64,000 bases of DNA from Clostridiaceae bacterium (lineage in GTDB: Bacteria; Bacillota; Clostridia; DSM-8532): positions 1 to 64,000 of the forward strand of contig JAAXZX010000004.1 in the NCBI GenBank assembly GCA_012719645.1, written 5' to 3'. Of this stretch, positions 35,644-44,793 are shown piece after piece (positions within the stretch are counted from its first letter, which is position 1; every line of letters begins with the position of its first letter). Both the position numbers and the translations under genes were made by a program. The notes under the pieces were generated by a model. That model was not told the DNA's origin and searched no databases. It saw only the letters and a program-made list of their open reading frames with translations.

Positions 35644-36423
35644 TTGGCCAGAGGTAAAAAGAACCAGGAAGATTCTTCGGGTGCACCGGAATGGATGACC
35701 ACCTACAGTGATATGGTCACGCTGCTGCTGACCTTTTTTATCATGCTCTTTGCCATGTCGACAGTCGATAAGGCCAAGTTTACCGATGTCGCCAAATCCC
35801 TGTCCAATTCGCTGCTGAACCTGAGCACTGGGGATTCCATCCTGGATTCCAGCGGAAAGAGCATTATTACCGTTGATTTCGTCAATCCCAGCAATAAGAA
35901 CCTGCCTGAGCAGAATGAGAAATACATAGAGAGCGCCGAGGAAATGGTCATTGATGCCCAGAGGCAGATTTACGAAATGGAGATGGATATCGCCAAAGAG
36001 GAATTACGAGAGGCCGTGGAGCAGCAGGGCATAGGCGACAAGGTGGAAATCATCGAGGAGAAGGACTTCATTATAGTACGCCTTGAATCAGAACTCTTTT
36101 TTGATTCAGGAAGGGCCGAAATAAGGCCCGAAGCATATCCCGTGCTTGAACAGATGGCCGAGATCCTGAAAAACATGGATAATGAGATCCTGGTATCGGG
36201 GCATACCGATAATGTTCCCATAAACACGCCCCTGTTCAGGTCCAACTGGGAGCTTTCGACGGCCCGCGCCACCACGGTAGTCAGGTATTTCACCGAAACC
36301 CTGGGGCTGGATCCGGTGAAGTTCACAGCTACCGGCAACGGGGAGTTCCGGCCCATTGCGGATAACAGCACCCCCGAAGGGCGGCAGCGGAACAGGCGCA
36401 TTGAGATAATGATAATGAAATAA
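35644..36423 (+). CDS. motB: Flagellar motor stator protein MotB
   Basis: The protein has 259 residues with one membrane helix (about 18-42). The proton- or sodium-binding aspartate is in WMTTYSDMVTLLLTFFIML. The C-terminal OmpA-like peptidoglycan-binding domain runs from about 135 (LFFDSGRAEIRPEA) to GRQRNRRIEIMIMK, with GHTDNVPI. It starts with TTG, as a GGGGTGAG lies seven bases upstream and no ATG is better placed. Confidence 0.94.
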   Translation: MARGKKNQEDSSGAPEWMTTYSDMVTLLLTFFIMLFAMSTVDKAKFTDVAKSLSNSLLNLSTGDSILDSSGKSIITVDFVNPSNKNLPEQNEKYIESAEEMVIDAQRQIYEMEMDIAKEELREAVEQQGIGDKVEIIEEKDFIIVRLESELFFDSGRAEIRPEAYPVLEQMAEILKNMDNEILVSGHTDNVPINTPLFRSNWELSTARATTVVRYFTETLGLDPVKFTATGNGEFRPIADNSTPEGRQRNRRIEIMIMK

Positions 36424-36476
36424 GACCGGGAAATGTATTATAATGGTATCCGTGAATCCTTATCCGGGAGAGATCT

Positions 36477-36680
36477 ATGGATACCATTGTAAGCGAGATT
36501 GCCAAAACCCGTATGATGAAGGATGTTAATGATGCCCTTACAGCATACGGGTTGTCTGTTTCCAATATAGAATTCGATTCAAGCGTCAATTTTTCAGTGA
36601 TTATAGAACTGAGCATACAGGGTGTGTCTGAAAGCAGCAATTTGAAAAACATAGCTGTCCCTGAAGGGACAGCATGCTGA
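36477..36680 (+). CDS. Small hypothetical protein after motB
   Basis: The protein has 67 residues with no recognisable domain (MDTIVSEIAKTRMMKDVNDALTAYG). It is soluble and slightly acidic. The ATG has GGGAGAG upstream. A TATAAT lies about 40 bases before the start, without a clear -35, so a separate transcript is possible. It could be a real small gene or an accidental ORF. Confidence 0.5.
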   Translation: MDTIVSEIAKTRMMKDVNDALTAYGLSVSNIEFDSSVNFSVIIELSIQGVSESSNLKNIAVPEGTAC

Positions 36681-36743
36681 TCCGGCAATGGCTGCAAAGC
36701 GCCGCAAAGCAGCCATGCCCAAATAAAACTGATTGTGTAAAGG

Positions 36744-36950
36744 TCATTCCACGGCAGGTGCGTCTCTGAATAGCAGACTGATGGAATAAAGCCCCGCAAC
36801 TCCCACAAGAGAGTATACTATTCTGCTTCCAAGGGTCGCCGTTCCAAATATGCCTGCTACCAGGTCGTATTGAAAAAGGCCTACCAGCAGCCAGTTAAGA
36901 GCACCTATGATGACCAGTAAGAGCGCTATTCTGTCAAATGGTGTTCTCAT
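36744..36950 (-). CDS. DUF378-like small membrane protein
   Basis: The protein has 68 residues and two hydrophobic spans. The segment RIALLLVIIGALNWLLVGLFQYDLVAGIFG followed by GVAGLYSISLLF is the DUF378 pattern. The function of the family is unknown. ATG 36950 follows AAAGGAGTCGGGAG; the track's longer start lies upstream of that RBS. It stands alone on the minus strand between plus-strand genes. Confidence 0.85.
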   Translation of the reverse strand: MRTPFDRIALLLVIIGALNWLLVGLFQYDLVAGIFGTATLGSRIVYSLVGVAGLYSISLLFRDAPAVE

Positions 36951-37219
36951 ACTCCCGACTCCTTTACAATAATTTCGGGCGCGTTCTACGCCTTCATTCA
37001 TTTATTCTGTACAGACAAAACAGAATTAATGCGCTGCAATACTTGTAAATCATAACGGATGGGCTGCGATGACCGTTTCCGGTTGAATCGGCGGGAAATT
37101 GCGGCATTTCCTGCATGATTTTGCAAGGTCTTGTGAAGAGCGGGTTTTTGTGTGGTATAATATTAGCGTTTTTAAATTATCAGGTTTATATGTGCTGTAA
37201 AGAAAGGGAGGCAAAAGCT

Positions 37220-37444
37220 ATGGCAAGTTTCTGGGATCAAGAGGTTTTACTGGGCAAGTTTGTAAAAAACAGCCGTGAGGAGATCCACATAAAGCGTGTC
37301 AGCAAGAACGGAAGGGAGTATGTTGATATTCGAACCTTCTGGTATGACGGCCAGAGCGATGAGTTCCGTCCGAGCCAGAAAGGGCTTGCCATTCCCCTTG
37401 AGTTTGTAGGCGAGCTTAAGAACATACTGGATAACGTGGAATAA
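37220..37444 (+). CDS. PC4/YdbC-like transcriptional coactivator domain protein
   Basis: The protein has 74 residues. It resembles the PC4/p15 fold: GKFVKNSREEIHIKRVSKNGREYVDIRTFWYDGQSDEFRPSQKGLAIPLE is the typical beta-sheet plus helix with a positively charged surface. Bacterial members bind single-stranded DNA. ATG 37220 follows AAAGGGAGG; the ORF-track version is 35 codons too long. A TATAAT at 37156-37161 (with GTG before it) may be the -10. A strong hairpin follows the stop. Confidence 0.85.
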   Translation: MASFWDQEVLLGKFVKNSREEIHIKRVSKNGREYVDIRTFWYDGQSDEFRPSQKGLAIPLEFVGELKNILDNVE

Positions 37445-37452
37445 AGCTTCAA

Positions 37453-37484
37453 CCGCGCCCACCGGAGAAATCCGGCGGGCGCGG
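37453..37484 (+). terminator. GC-rich hairpin after the PC4-like gene
   Basis: CCGCGCCCACCGGA / TCCGGCGGGCGCGG form a near-perfect stem with a GAAA loop. No T-run follows, so it may be a terminator with weak U-tract or an mRNA stabiliser. Confidence 0.6.
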
Positions 37485-37554
37485 TATATCAGAACCGCAC
37501 AGGCTGCCGGCAGGCAAAGAGAAGGTGCGGATGTAATAAAATATGCATGGGGCG

Positions 37555-37624
37555 TTACAAATGTGAAAGCAGTCCCACTATCCGCCGGGAAACCCGGAAG
37601 TAAGCCAGCAAGGGGTGCCGATGG
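37555..37624 (+). promoter_or_regulatory. Structured leader upstream of the DUF6873-like gene, unassigned
   Basis: The leader contains CCGGG-AAA-CCCGG followed by AAGTAAGCCAGC and other short complementary stretches, and looks more ordered than random intergenic sequence. I compared it with the main riboswitch consensus patterns from memory (c-di-GMP, cobalamin, glycine, M-box) and none fits. Its 3' end supplies the RBS (AAGGGGTG). Confidence 0.3.
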
Positions 37625-38380
37625 GTGAAACCGCTTAACATTCCTTATATTCCTGGAAGTCCAGTGACTGCCATGCTCGTATCCCATAACATGCCCGACG
37701 GGATGCTGAGCCTCCTCAGGAAACTTGTACCCACAGTAATTCCGGTCATGGATCTGGCAGGCCTTCCCGCCCCGGTAAGGAGCCATCCGGATATGCAGAT
37801 GGTCATACCCGCCGAAGGGGTTATAATCCATGCCCCCGACCTCCATCACGAAACTGCGGAACGCCTCAGAGCCCTTGGATTCCTTTTGGTGCCAGGTGAA
37901 AAATCGCCCGCCGGAAGCTATCCCTGGGATATTCCGTATAATGTGGCCGTTATAGGCCGCCATGCATTTCTGAACACCAGGTATGCCGACCCGGTTGTTC
38001 TCGGGTGGCTGAAAAAAACCGGCAAAACAATATCCCATGTGAACCAGGGCTACGCGAAATGCTCTGTATGCATCCTTAACGAAAACGCCGTAATAACATC
38101 CGACCCTGGTATCTGCAGTGCCGCCCGTGCAAATAATATAGACGTTCTTCTGATTCCGCCGCAGAAATCCATATCCATCACCGGTTATGCTTATGGTTTC
38201 ATAGGGGGTTCAACCGGCCTTGTTTCAGGAAAGAAACTGGCAATATGCGGTGATATGGATACCCTTGAGAGCGCCGAATCCATCCTTTCGTTCCTTCAAA
38301 AACATGGCATAACGCCCGTAACGCTTGGCGCGGGCGCTGTCCGGGATCTGGGCAGCCTTATACCTTTATGTACCGTATAA
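37625..38380 (+). CDS. DUF6873-like conserved protein
   Basis: The protein has 251 residues and starts with GTG (AAGGGGTG upstream). It has a repeated alpha/beta pattern: RHAFLNTRYADPVVLGWLKKTGK, VNQGYAKCSVCILNENAVITSDPGI and YAYGFIGGSTGLVSGKKLAICGD. I recall this as a Clostridia family (DUF6873); the name is moderately sure and the function unknown. ytxC follows after 46 bases in the same direction. Confidence 0.7.
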   Translation: MKPLNIPYIPGSPVTAMLVSHNMPDGMLSLLRKLVPTVIPVMDLAGLPAPVRSHPDMQMVIPAEGVIIHAPDLHHETAERLRALGFLLVPGEKSPAGSYPWDIPYNVAVIGRHAFLNTRYADPVVLGWLKKTGKTISHVNQGYAKCSVCILNENAVITSDPGICSAARANNIDVLLIPPQKSISITGYAYGFIGGSTGLVSGKKLAICGDMDTLESAESILSFLQKHGITPVTLGAGAVRDLGSLIPLCTV

Positions 38381-38426
38381 CGGACAATAAGGGCTACATA
38401 TACTACACCTGAAAGGATGTGAGAGA

Positions 38427-39257
38427 ATGCCATCCTTCAGGGTTGACTACATGAAGGACAGTAAAGGATTGGCCCATTACATCGAGAAAAGAATGGCCCC
38501 GAAAGCCTTGCAGGGAGTTCGGATCCGATATGAGGAAAACAGCATTGTCATTATTGTAGGGGGATACCTGAGAAGAAACGGCAGGAGATACTCCTGCATG
38601 ATCCGCCAGCTTTCGGATTCCCTTGCCGATTATATCCTAAAGTCCTATGAGAAGGATATCCTGTCAAGGATCATCAACCGCATCTGTGACGGGCTGCCGA
38701 AGAGCGACCTGGATGAGATAAGCCGCATTGCCTGCAAAATCCTGTATCCCGAAAATACCGCCGAAAAACATATAAGCGACAGGCGCAGGCTCATTTCCGA
38801 CAAGATCTCGGAGTATCTGAAAACCTCCCGCAACCTTACCCTGGACGGTTTCATCACCTTCAGGCTGGGTGATTATGTAAAGAAGCTTGAGGCAGAGGTA
38901 GACCGGGCTATCAGGCAGTACTTTGTCGAAAAGCAGTATGAAGAGTATATAAGCCTCCTGACCACATTCATCCGCATGCAGTGCCCGAAAGTCCCCGAAC
39001 TGCATGTTTTTGCCCAAAGCGATGGCTCCTACAGGATTGAGGGCACAGGCCCATTTGAAATACCTGATGAAATCACAAGTAGTTACGGCATCGAGAAAGG
39101 CCGGCCAGTCATCCATGATGATGACTTTATGATTGGATTCCTGCTTACCTGCGCTCCCATTAGGATTTTTATCCATAATGCCGATAAATTTAAAAACAAG
39201 GAATTACTGAATACCATAAAAACCGTATTCTCGGAGTGCGTGCTGGTGAATGACTGA
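38427..39257 (+). CDS. ytxC: Sporulation protein YtxC-like
   Basis: The protein has 276 residues. The characteristic segment is LTLDGFITFRLGDYVKKLEAEVDRAI near 147-172, with the C-terminal ADKFKNKELLNTIKTVFSECV. YtxC is annotated as a sporulation protein, but its function is unknown. The ATG follows AAAGGATGTGAGAGA. It probably shares a transcript with the preceding gene. Confidence 0.83.
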   Translation: MPSFRVDYMKDSKGLAHYIEKRMAPKALQGVRIRYEENSIVIIVGGYLRRNGRRYSCMIRQLSDSLADYILKSYEKDILSRIINRICDGLPKSDLDEISRIACKILYPENTAEKHISDRRRLISDKISEYLKTSRNLTLDGFITFRLGDYVKKLEAEVDRAIRQYFVEKQYEEYISLLTTFIRMQCPKVPELHVFAQSDGSYRIEGTGPFEIPDEITSSYGIEKGRPVIHDDDFMIGFLLTCAPIRIFIHNADKFKNKELLNTIKTVFSECVLVND

Positions 39258-39305
39258 TTTTCGCCATTTTTATCGCGCCGGAAACGGTAAATTGGCATGA
39301 AAGCA

Positions 39306-39335
39306 TTGTATGGGAAGAATAAATTGTTGTATAAT
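39306..39335 (+). promoter_or_regulatory. Candidate promoter of the CdaR-type regulator
   Basis: TTGTAT (39306-39311), 18 bases, perfect TATAAT (39330-39335). Confidence 0.6.
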
Positions 39336-39373
39336 GTAACATGAATCTTAGTGGGTAAGGTGGGGTAATCCAG

Positions 39374-40453
39374 TTGGCATTCAAAGTGTTTCAGTCCGTT
39401 ATATCAAAAATTCGTGAAACCATTGGTAACGATTTTGGCATTACTGACGGAAACGGCACTGTCATCGCGAGCACCATTGAAGAAGAAATCGGGATGATCC
39501 ACGATCAATGCTCCGATTTTCTTACGTCCAACGCAATGTACATTGAAAAGCCCGGCCTGGTGATGAAAAAGATAGAGATCAACGGCCGGCTGGACTTTGT
39601 GTTGTACCTTGTGAGCGATCATCCGGACAGGAAGAAGTATGCCGAACTGATTGCAATAAGCCTTGAAAATGCCAAGCTCTACTATGATGAAAAGTATGAC
39701 CGCAACAATTTCATGAAGAATATCCTGCTGGGCAATATCCTGCCCGGGGATATCACCATCAGGGCGAAAGAACTGAGGATCAAGACCGAGTCCAGGAGAA
39801 TCGTCTACCTGATCCGGACCGAGAAAACCCGTGAACTGTACGCCTACAACATTATCCAAAGCCTTTTTCCAAACAATACGAGAGACTATATCATACTTCT
39901 GGATGACCAGAACACGGTTCTTGTGAAAGAGCTCAAAGAGCGTGAGGAAAGCGATGAAATCCACAAGAAGGCGCGTATTATCATCGATACCTTGAGCAGC
40001 GAGCTCATGATCAAGGCCAGTATCGGCATAGGAACCGTGGCCGACTCCCTCAAGGATGTGGCGAGGTCCTACAAGGATGCCCAGACAGCCCTGAAGATCG
40101 GCCAGATTTTTGAGGCTGATAAGAATATTGTTGACTACAACAACCTGGGAATAGGCCGCCTGATCTATCAACTTCCTACTACGCTCTGCCGCCTGTTTCT
40201 CAATGAGGTCTTCAAGGAGGGAGTCCTGGAAACCATAGACTCCGAGACCATGATGACCATCCAGAAATTTTTTGAGAACAATCTAAATGTGAGTGAAACC
40301 TCGCGTCAGCTTTTCATACATAGGAATACCCTGGTCTATCGCCTTGACAAGATTCAGAAAATAACCGGGATGGATTTAAGAAATTTTGACGACGCTATCT
40401 ATTTCAAGGTGGCCATGATGGTCAAGCGTTATCTTGACGAAGTATCCAAATAA
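39374..40453 (+). CDS. CdaR/PucR-type transcriptional regulator
   Basis: The protein has 359 residues. The N-terminal 120 residues (NDFGITDGNGTVIAST) form a sensory domain. The centre is a GGDEF-like CdaR region (about 185-270; IGIGTVADSLKDVARSYKDAQTALKIG). The C-terminal helix-turn-helix FFENNLNVSETSRQLFIHRNTLVYRLDKIQKITGMDLR is the PucR_HTH signature. It starts with TTG behind GGTGGGG. It may regulate the next genes, but ftsE is preceded only by 30 bases, so the two may be co-transcribed. Confidence 0.85.
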   Translation: MAFKVFQSVISKIRETIGNDFGITDGNGTVIASTIEEEIGMIHDQCSDFLTSNAMYIEKPGLVMKKIEINGRLDFVLYLVSDHPDRKKYAELIAISLENAKLYYDEKYDRNNFMKNILLGNILPGDITIRAKELRIKTESRRIVYLIRTEKTRELYAYNIIQSLFPNNTRDYIILLDDQNTVLVKELKEREESDEIHKKARIIIDTLSSELMIKASIGIGTVADSLKDVARSYKDAQTALKIGQIFEADKNIVDYNNLGIGRLIYQLPTTLCRLFLNEVFKEGVLETIDSETMMTIQKFFENNLNVSETSRQLFIHRNTLVYRLDKIQKITGMDLRNFDDAIYFKVAMMVKRYLDEVSK

Positions 40454-40483
40454 AAAGCCATCCCAGACCGTGGGGGGATACTT

Positions 40484-41170
40484 TTGATAAAGTTTGTAGA
40501 CACTACGAAGATTTACTCAAACGGTGCTGTTGGCGTTAAAAACATCACTTTGAGCATCGAAAAGGGAGAATTTGTTTTCGTTATAGGCGCCAGCGGCTCA
40601 GGCAAATCGACATTTCTGAAACTGATCATGCACGAAGAAACCCCGACCGAGGGGGAAGTGTATGTAAACGGATACAGCGTACATAATATGCCCAGGTCAG
40701 AGATTCCATATCTCAGGCGCAGCCTGGGCGTTGTCTTTCAGGATTTCCGCCTGCTTCCCAACAAAACAGCCTATGAGAATGTGGCTTTTGCCATGCAGAT
40801 CGTCGAAGCCCTGCCCCGTGAGATCAGGAGGCAGGTTCCGCTGGCCCTTGGGCTTGTGGGCTTAAGCAAGAAAGCAAAGGCCTATCCAGGCCAACTGTCC
40901 GGTGGTGAGCAGCAAAGGGTCGTCCTGGCACGCGCCCTGGTCAACAACCCTGCCGTCCTTATTGCTGACGAGCCTACCGGCAATCTCGATCCGAAAACAT
41001 CCCTTGAAATCATGGACCTTTTGGACGAAATCAACCAGCGGGGCACAACGGTCATAGTCGCCACCCATGAAAAAAGCATCGTGGACGCCATGAAGAAACG
41101 TGTCATCATGTTGGACAGGGGCGAACTTGTAAGTGATGTGAAGAGAGGTCAGTATACAAATGAAGATTAG
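40484..41170 (+). CDS. ftsE: Cell division ATP-binding protein FtsE
   Basis: The protein has 228 residues. It is the ATPase of the FtsEX complex, which controls wall hydrolases rather than transporting a substrate. Walker A is GASGSGKST, the signature LSGGEQQRVVLARAL, and Walker B VLIADEPTGNLD, with switch His in VATHEK. It begins with TTG behind GGGGGG. It overlaps ftsX by 11 bases. The neighbouring hydrolase and CtpA are in line with this role. Confidence 0.95.
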   Translation: MIKFVDTTKIYSNGAVGVKNITLSIEKGEFVFVIGASGSGKSTFLKLIMHEETPTEGEVYVNGYSVHNMPRSEIPYLRRSLGVVFQDFRLLPNKTAYENVAFAMQIVEALPREIRRQVPLALGLVGLSKKAKAYPGQLSGGEQQRVVLARALVNNPAVLIADEPTGNLDPKTSLEIMDLLDEINQRGTTVIVATHEKSIVDAMKKRVIMLDRGELVSDVKRGQYTNED

Positions 41171-42071
41171 AACGCTCAGACTGCTGACAAGAGAAGGCGC
41201 GGCAAATGTTTACAAGAATAAACTGATGTCCGCCGCATCCATGGTAACGATAACCACCACCCTTTTTATTCTTGGGCTGGTTCTTTTAATCATAGTCAAC
41301 GTGATAACCAACCTGGAGGCAAAAAAACGCGATCTGCAGGTCAAGTTCTACCTGAGAGTTGAAACCACGCGGCTGGAGCAGGAAGAGGTGGCCATATTCA
41401 TTGAAAACTGCAGGGCTACGGGCGTGGTTACCGCATACGAGTATGAATCCAGGGAGCAGGCTTATGAAAACGCGAAAAAAAACCTGCAGAACGAATCGCT
41501 TATGGAAGGGCTGACTCCTGATAACTTTTCAGAGGGGTATTTTGTTACCCTTGCCAACCCCAACGACAGCGACCAGTTTATCGCGAAACTGAAGCTTCTA
41601 AGCGGTGTCAACCCCAAATGGATAACCTACCCCAAGCAGGAACTTGAAAGAATTACCGGGATCGTCCGGGTTTTCAACTATGCAGCCATATTCGTCCTTG
41701 TGGTACTTATGGTCATATCCATCCTCCTGATCTCCAATACCATCCGCCTTACGGTTTTCGCCAGGAGGAAGGAAATAGAGATCATGAAGTATGTTGGGGC
41801 CAATGACTGGTTCATCCGCTTCCCGTTTATCATTGAAGGCATGATCATCGGGCTTTTGGGAGCGCTGCTTGCCTACCTTCTGACATCCCAGGCCTATGGC
41901 TGGATCGTGGACGGTTTGAACAACCTGTTTTCCAGCATCATGATCACGAACCTGGAACTGATGAAGTTTGACCAGTTTGCGATCAGGATTTTGGTGGTAA
42001 ATATTATATTCGGAATGACTATTGGAGTTATTGGAAGTTTTATGTCGGTGAAGAAGCACCTGGACGTATAA
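41160..42071 (+). CDS. ftsX: Cell division protein FtsX
   Basis: The protein has 303 residues. Four membrane helices are seen near 25-50, 172-198, 222-248 and 270-295. The extracytoplasmic loop (about 50-170) would contact the M23-type hydrolase or its adaptor, as in PcsB systems. RLTVFARRKEIEIMKYVGANDWFIRFPFIIEGMIIGLLGA is the FtsX signature. The overlap with ftsE indicates translational coupling. Confidence 0.94.
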   Translation: MKIRTLRLLTREGAANVYKNKLMSAASMVTITTTLFILGLVLLIIVNVITNLEAKKRDLQVKFYLRVETTRLEQEEVAIFIENCRATGVVTAYEYESREQAYENAKKNLQNESLMEGLTPDNFSEGYFVTLANPNDSDQFIAKLKLLSGVNPKWITYPKQELERITGIVRVFNYAAIFVLVVLMVISILLISNTIRLTVFARRKEIEIMKYVGANDWFIRFPFIIEGMIIGLLGALLAYLLTSQAYGWIVDGLNNLFSSIMITNLELMKFDQFAIRILVVNIIFGMTIGVIGSFMSVKKHLDV

Positions 42072-42125
42072 AGCTGTCCCATTGTTCCCAGGATGCTTTT
42101 TATTCACCAAAATAGCATGAAAACA

Positions 42126-42154
42126 TTGTCATACTGCCAGAAAAATGATATATT
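42126..42154 (+). promoter_or_regulatory. Promoter of the M23 hydrolase gene, with nearby inverted repeat
   Basis: TTGTCA (42126-42131), 17 bases, TATATT (42149-42154). Downstream, TTGCAC...GTGCAA (about 42175-42193) forms an inverted repeat in the leader that could be an operator. Confidence 0.65.
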
Positions 42155-42222
42155 CAACTTGCAGGTTACGTAATTTGCACAATTGAAGTGCAATTTAAAC
42201 CTTCAAGCGGAGGCGAGTACAT

Positions 42223-43368
42223 ATGACGAAAAGAATACTGGCTTTTGTCCTGGCAATTTGTCTTACAGCAGCATTTGGACTGACAGCCAGGGGGGCCAGC
42301 ACTCTGGATGAAGCCAAAGCAGAACAGAAAAGGCTCCAGAATGAAAAGAAATCGCTTGAGCAGCAAAAAAAACAGGTATCCCAAAACCTGATCAACAACA
42401 AGCAGGTTCGTGACAGTATAATCGCCGATCTTGAAGCCAAGGGATACGAAAAGGCACAGATTGAGGAAAAGATCAGGGAAATCGAGAGTGCCATCCAGAC
42501 CCTGGAGCAGGCCATCCGGGATGCACAGGCTGAATATGACCGGCAGCTGAAGCTGTTCCAGGACAGGTTCGTAGTGCTGTACATACGTTCCAGGATAGGC
42601 GCGGACGAAAGTGAACTCGCCCAGTGCAAAGATATTGAAGATTTCTTCCGTTGCCTGCATACCATGGAAGTTGTTTCGCAAGCTGACCAGGACCTGATGG
42701 ACAGCATCATGAAAAAAAAGCAGGAAATAGAGGAACTCAAGGCACTCAAGGAGCAGGAGGAGCAGAACGCGCAGGAACAGTTGGAAAGAAGCCTGCAAGA
42801 GCTCCATGAACTTGAGGTGTCCCGTTCCCAGGCAGAGGAAAGGATTAAGACCGACGAGCAGACGCTGGCAAGGATAGCAAAACAGGAAGACCAGCTTGAG
42901 AAGGAAGACAAGGAATTAGGGGAACTCATCAAGAAGCTGATGTCCACCGGGAAATATACCGGTGGCCCCATGCAGTGGCCTCTTCCCGGCTATACGAAGA
43001 TATCCTCATACTTCGGGAACAGGCTGCACCCGATCCTTAAGGTGTACAGGTTCCACAGCGGAATTGATATAGGCGCTCCCCAGGGTACATATATCCATGC
43101 CGCTGCCAGCGGAAAGGTCATATGGTCAGGATGGCGCAGCGGTGGTGGCGGGAATACCATAATCATTGACCACGGCGGTGGAATAGCCACCCTGTATCTT
43201 CACATCATGCAAGGCGGCCTCCTGGTTAAGGAAGGCCAGGTGGTGGCGGCAGGCGATGTCATCGCGAAAGTTGGAAGCACCGGATTGTCTACGGGACCCC
43301 ACCTGCATTTTACGGTGAAAAAGAACGGGGAAAGCGTTGATCCGCTGCAGTACGTTTCACCCAAGTAA
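42223..43368 (+). CDS. Coiled-coil M23 peptidase (FtsEX-type murein hydrolase)
   Basis: The protein has 381 residues. A signal peptide (about 1-25, cleaved after ARGA) leads to a long coiled coil (about 27-245; KQVSQNLINNKQVRDSIIADLEAK). The C-terminal M23 (LytM) domain has HSGIDIGAP and the metal motif HLHF. The layout matches EnvC/PcsB-type hydrolases or activators controlled by FtsEX, whose genes lie directly upstream. The catalytic set appears intact, so it may be an active endopeptidase rather than only an activator. The ATG follows AAGCGGAGG. Confidence 0.88.
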   Translation: MTKRILAFVLAICLTAAFGLTARGASTLDEAKAEQKRLQNEKKSLEQQKKQVSQNLINNKQVRDSIIADLEAKGYEKAQIEEKIREIESAIQTLEQAIRDAQAEYDRQLKLFQDRFVVLYIRSRIGADESELAQCKDIEDFFRCLHTMEVVSQADQDLMDSIMKKKQEIEELKALKEQEEQNAQEQLERSLQELHELEVSRSQAEERIKTDEQTLARIAKQEDQLEKEDKELGELIKKLMSTGKYTGGPMQWPLPGYTKISSYFGNRLHPILKVYRFHSGIDIGAPQGTYIHAAASGKVIWSGWRSGGGGNTIIIDHGGGIATLYLHIMQGGLLVKEGQVVAAGDVIAKVGSTGLSTGPHLHFTVKKNGESVDPLQYVSPK

Positions 43369-43391
43369 GCTCGGAAACTTTGGAATTGACT

Positions 43392-43419
43392 AAAGGATAT
43401 CCGTTTGGGTATCCTTTTT
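43392..43419 (+). terminator. Terminator of the M23 hydrolase gene
   Basis: AAAGGATA / TATCCTTT stem with loop TCCGTTTGGG, followed by TTTAA. Confidence 0.78.
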
Positions 43420-43524
43420 AATTGAATACATGAACGGTCCGAAGGCTTCATAGGATGTAGAATGGAGGCCCTTGCAGCCCCGAAAGGCAGGCGTCGGGAC
43501 TTTGGATACGGAAAGGGATGCGGC

Positions 43525-44793
43525 ATGAAAGACAAATCATTGATTATAAAAATAACAGCAATCATTCTGATATGTTCGGCGCTGTCCTTTTTCGCCGGCT
43601 ATTTTGTTTCTGTGGGGACGCTTGTTTCATGGGAGAACGTTCTGGCGCGCCCCATTTCAGGCTGGTTCAGGCAACAGTATGCCCTGTTCTTCGATGAGGA
43701 CGAGGTTGATATAGAGAATATCGAGGCATTCAACCGGGTAAAGGATCTGCTTATGAGCAGGTATTACAAGCCTGTTGACGTAAACGCCCTGCTGGAGAGG
43801 GCCATAAAAGGCCTGGCGGAAGGGGTGGACGATCCCTATACCGTTTATTATAACCCCGAGGAAATGAAGCAGTTCATGGAAGAGTCTTCGGGCAATTACC
43901 AGGGCATAGGCGTCCTGGTCAGCATGGATGAGAATTACCTTCTGACCGTGTCCGAGGTTTTTCCGGATACGCCCGCAAAGGAAGTTGGCATCAAGAAGGG
44001 CGACAAGATCGTAAAGGTTGACGGGGAGGATGTAACCGCCATCAGGGACGCAGACATCATAGTCAAGAAAATAAAGGGCCCTCCCGGAACTGTGGTCAAA
44101 ATCACGGTTTTCCGCGAGGATATAATGGATTATATAGACTTTGACATAACCAGGCAGACCATAAATGTTTCCTATATCTCCAGCAGGATGCTGGATGACA
44201 AAATCGGATACATCCGCATCAAGCAGTTTGATAATGACATTTCCCAGGATTTCCGGAACCATATGAACAGCCTTTTGGCCCAGGGGATGAAGGGACTGGT
44301 TATCGACCTCAGGGACAATCCCGGGGGAGATTACCATGAGGTGGTAAAGATCTGCGACATGCTTCTTCCAAAAGGGCTGATCGTCTACGTGGAAGACAGG
44401 TTTGGCGGCAGGCGTGAAGAGGTTTCCGACAGCAACCATGTGGATATTCCAATGAGTGTCATTATTAACGGCTACAGCGCCAGCGCTTCCGAGATCATGT
44501 CCGGGGCGCTGAAGGACTACGGTAAGGCCGTCATCGTAGGGACCAAATCCTTTGGAAAGGGCCTGGTCCAGCAGATTGACATGCGTTTCATCAATGGTGC
44601 AGGATTGAAATATACCATTGCCAGGTATTTTACCCCATCGGGCGTGAGCATCCAGGATGCGGGAGGGGTTGAGCCGGATATAGAGGTCGTGCTTGACGAG
44701 GAATTCAAAAACACATCCCTGGACGATATCCCCGCCGAGAAGGACAACCAGCTCCAGGCTGCCATTGCCGAGGTCAGGAAACAGATTCGCTGA
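43525..44793 (+). CDS. ctpA: C-terminal processing protease (S41, CtpA type)
   Basis: The protein has 422 residues. It has one N-terminal membrane anchor (about 8-28). A PDZ domain lies at about 110-190 (YQGIGVLVSMDENYLLTVSEVFPDTPAKEVGIKKGDKIV). The S41 domain has the catalytic serine in VINGYSASASEIMSGAL and lysine in GTKSFGKGLVQ. It would degrade or process envelope proteins. I chose ATG 43525 behind GAAAGGGA; the track's ATG 43462 would add an unusual basic leader. CtpA beside FtsEX-M23 genes is known from several Firmicutes. Confidence 0.93.
   Translation: MKDKSLIIKITAIILICSALSFFAGYFVSVGTLVSWENVLARPISGWFRQQYALFFDEDEVDIENIEAFNRVKDLLMSRYYKPVDVNALLERAIKGLAEGVDDPYTVYYNPEEMKQFMEESSGNYQGIGVLVSMDENYLLTVSEVFPDTPAKEVGIKKGDKIVKVDGEDVTAIRDADIIVKKIKGPPGTVVKITVFREDIMDYIDFDITRQTINVSYISSRMLDDKIGYIRIKQFDNDISQDFRNHMNSLLAQGMKGLVIDLRDNPGGDYHEVVKICDMLLPKGLIVYVEDRFGGRREEVSDSNHVDIPMSVIINGYSASASEIMSGALKDYGKAVIVGTKSFGKGLVQQIDMRFINGAGLKYTIARYFTPSGVSIQDAGGVEPDIEVVLDEEFKNTSLDDIPAEKDNQLQAAIAEVRKQIR

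Noticed and set aside
37555-37624. c-di-GMP, cobalamin or M-box riboswitch
   Set aside because: The conserved core sequences of these classes are absent; only short hairpins remain.
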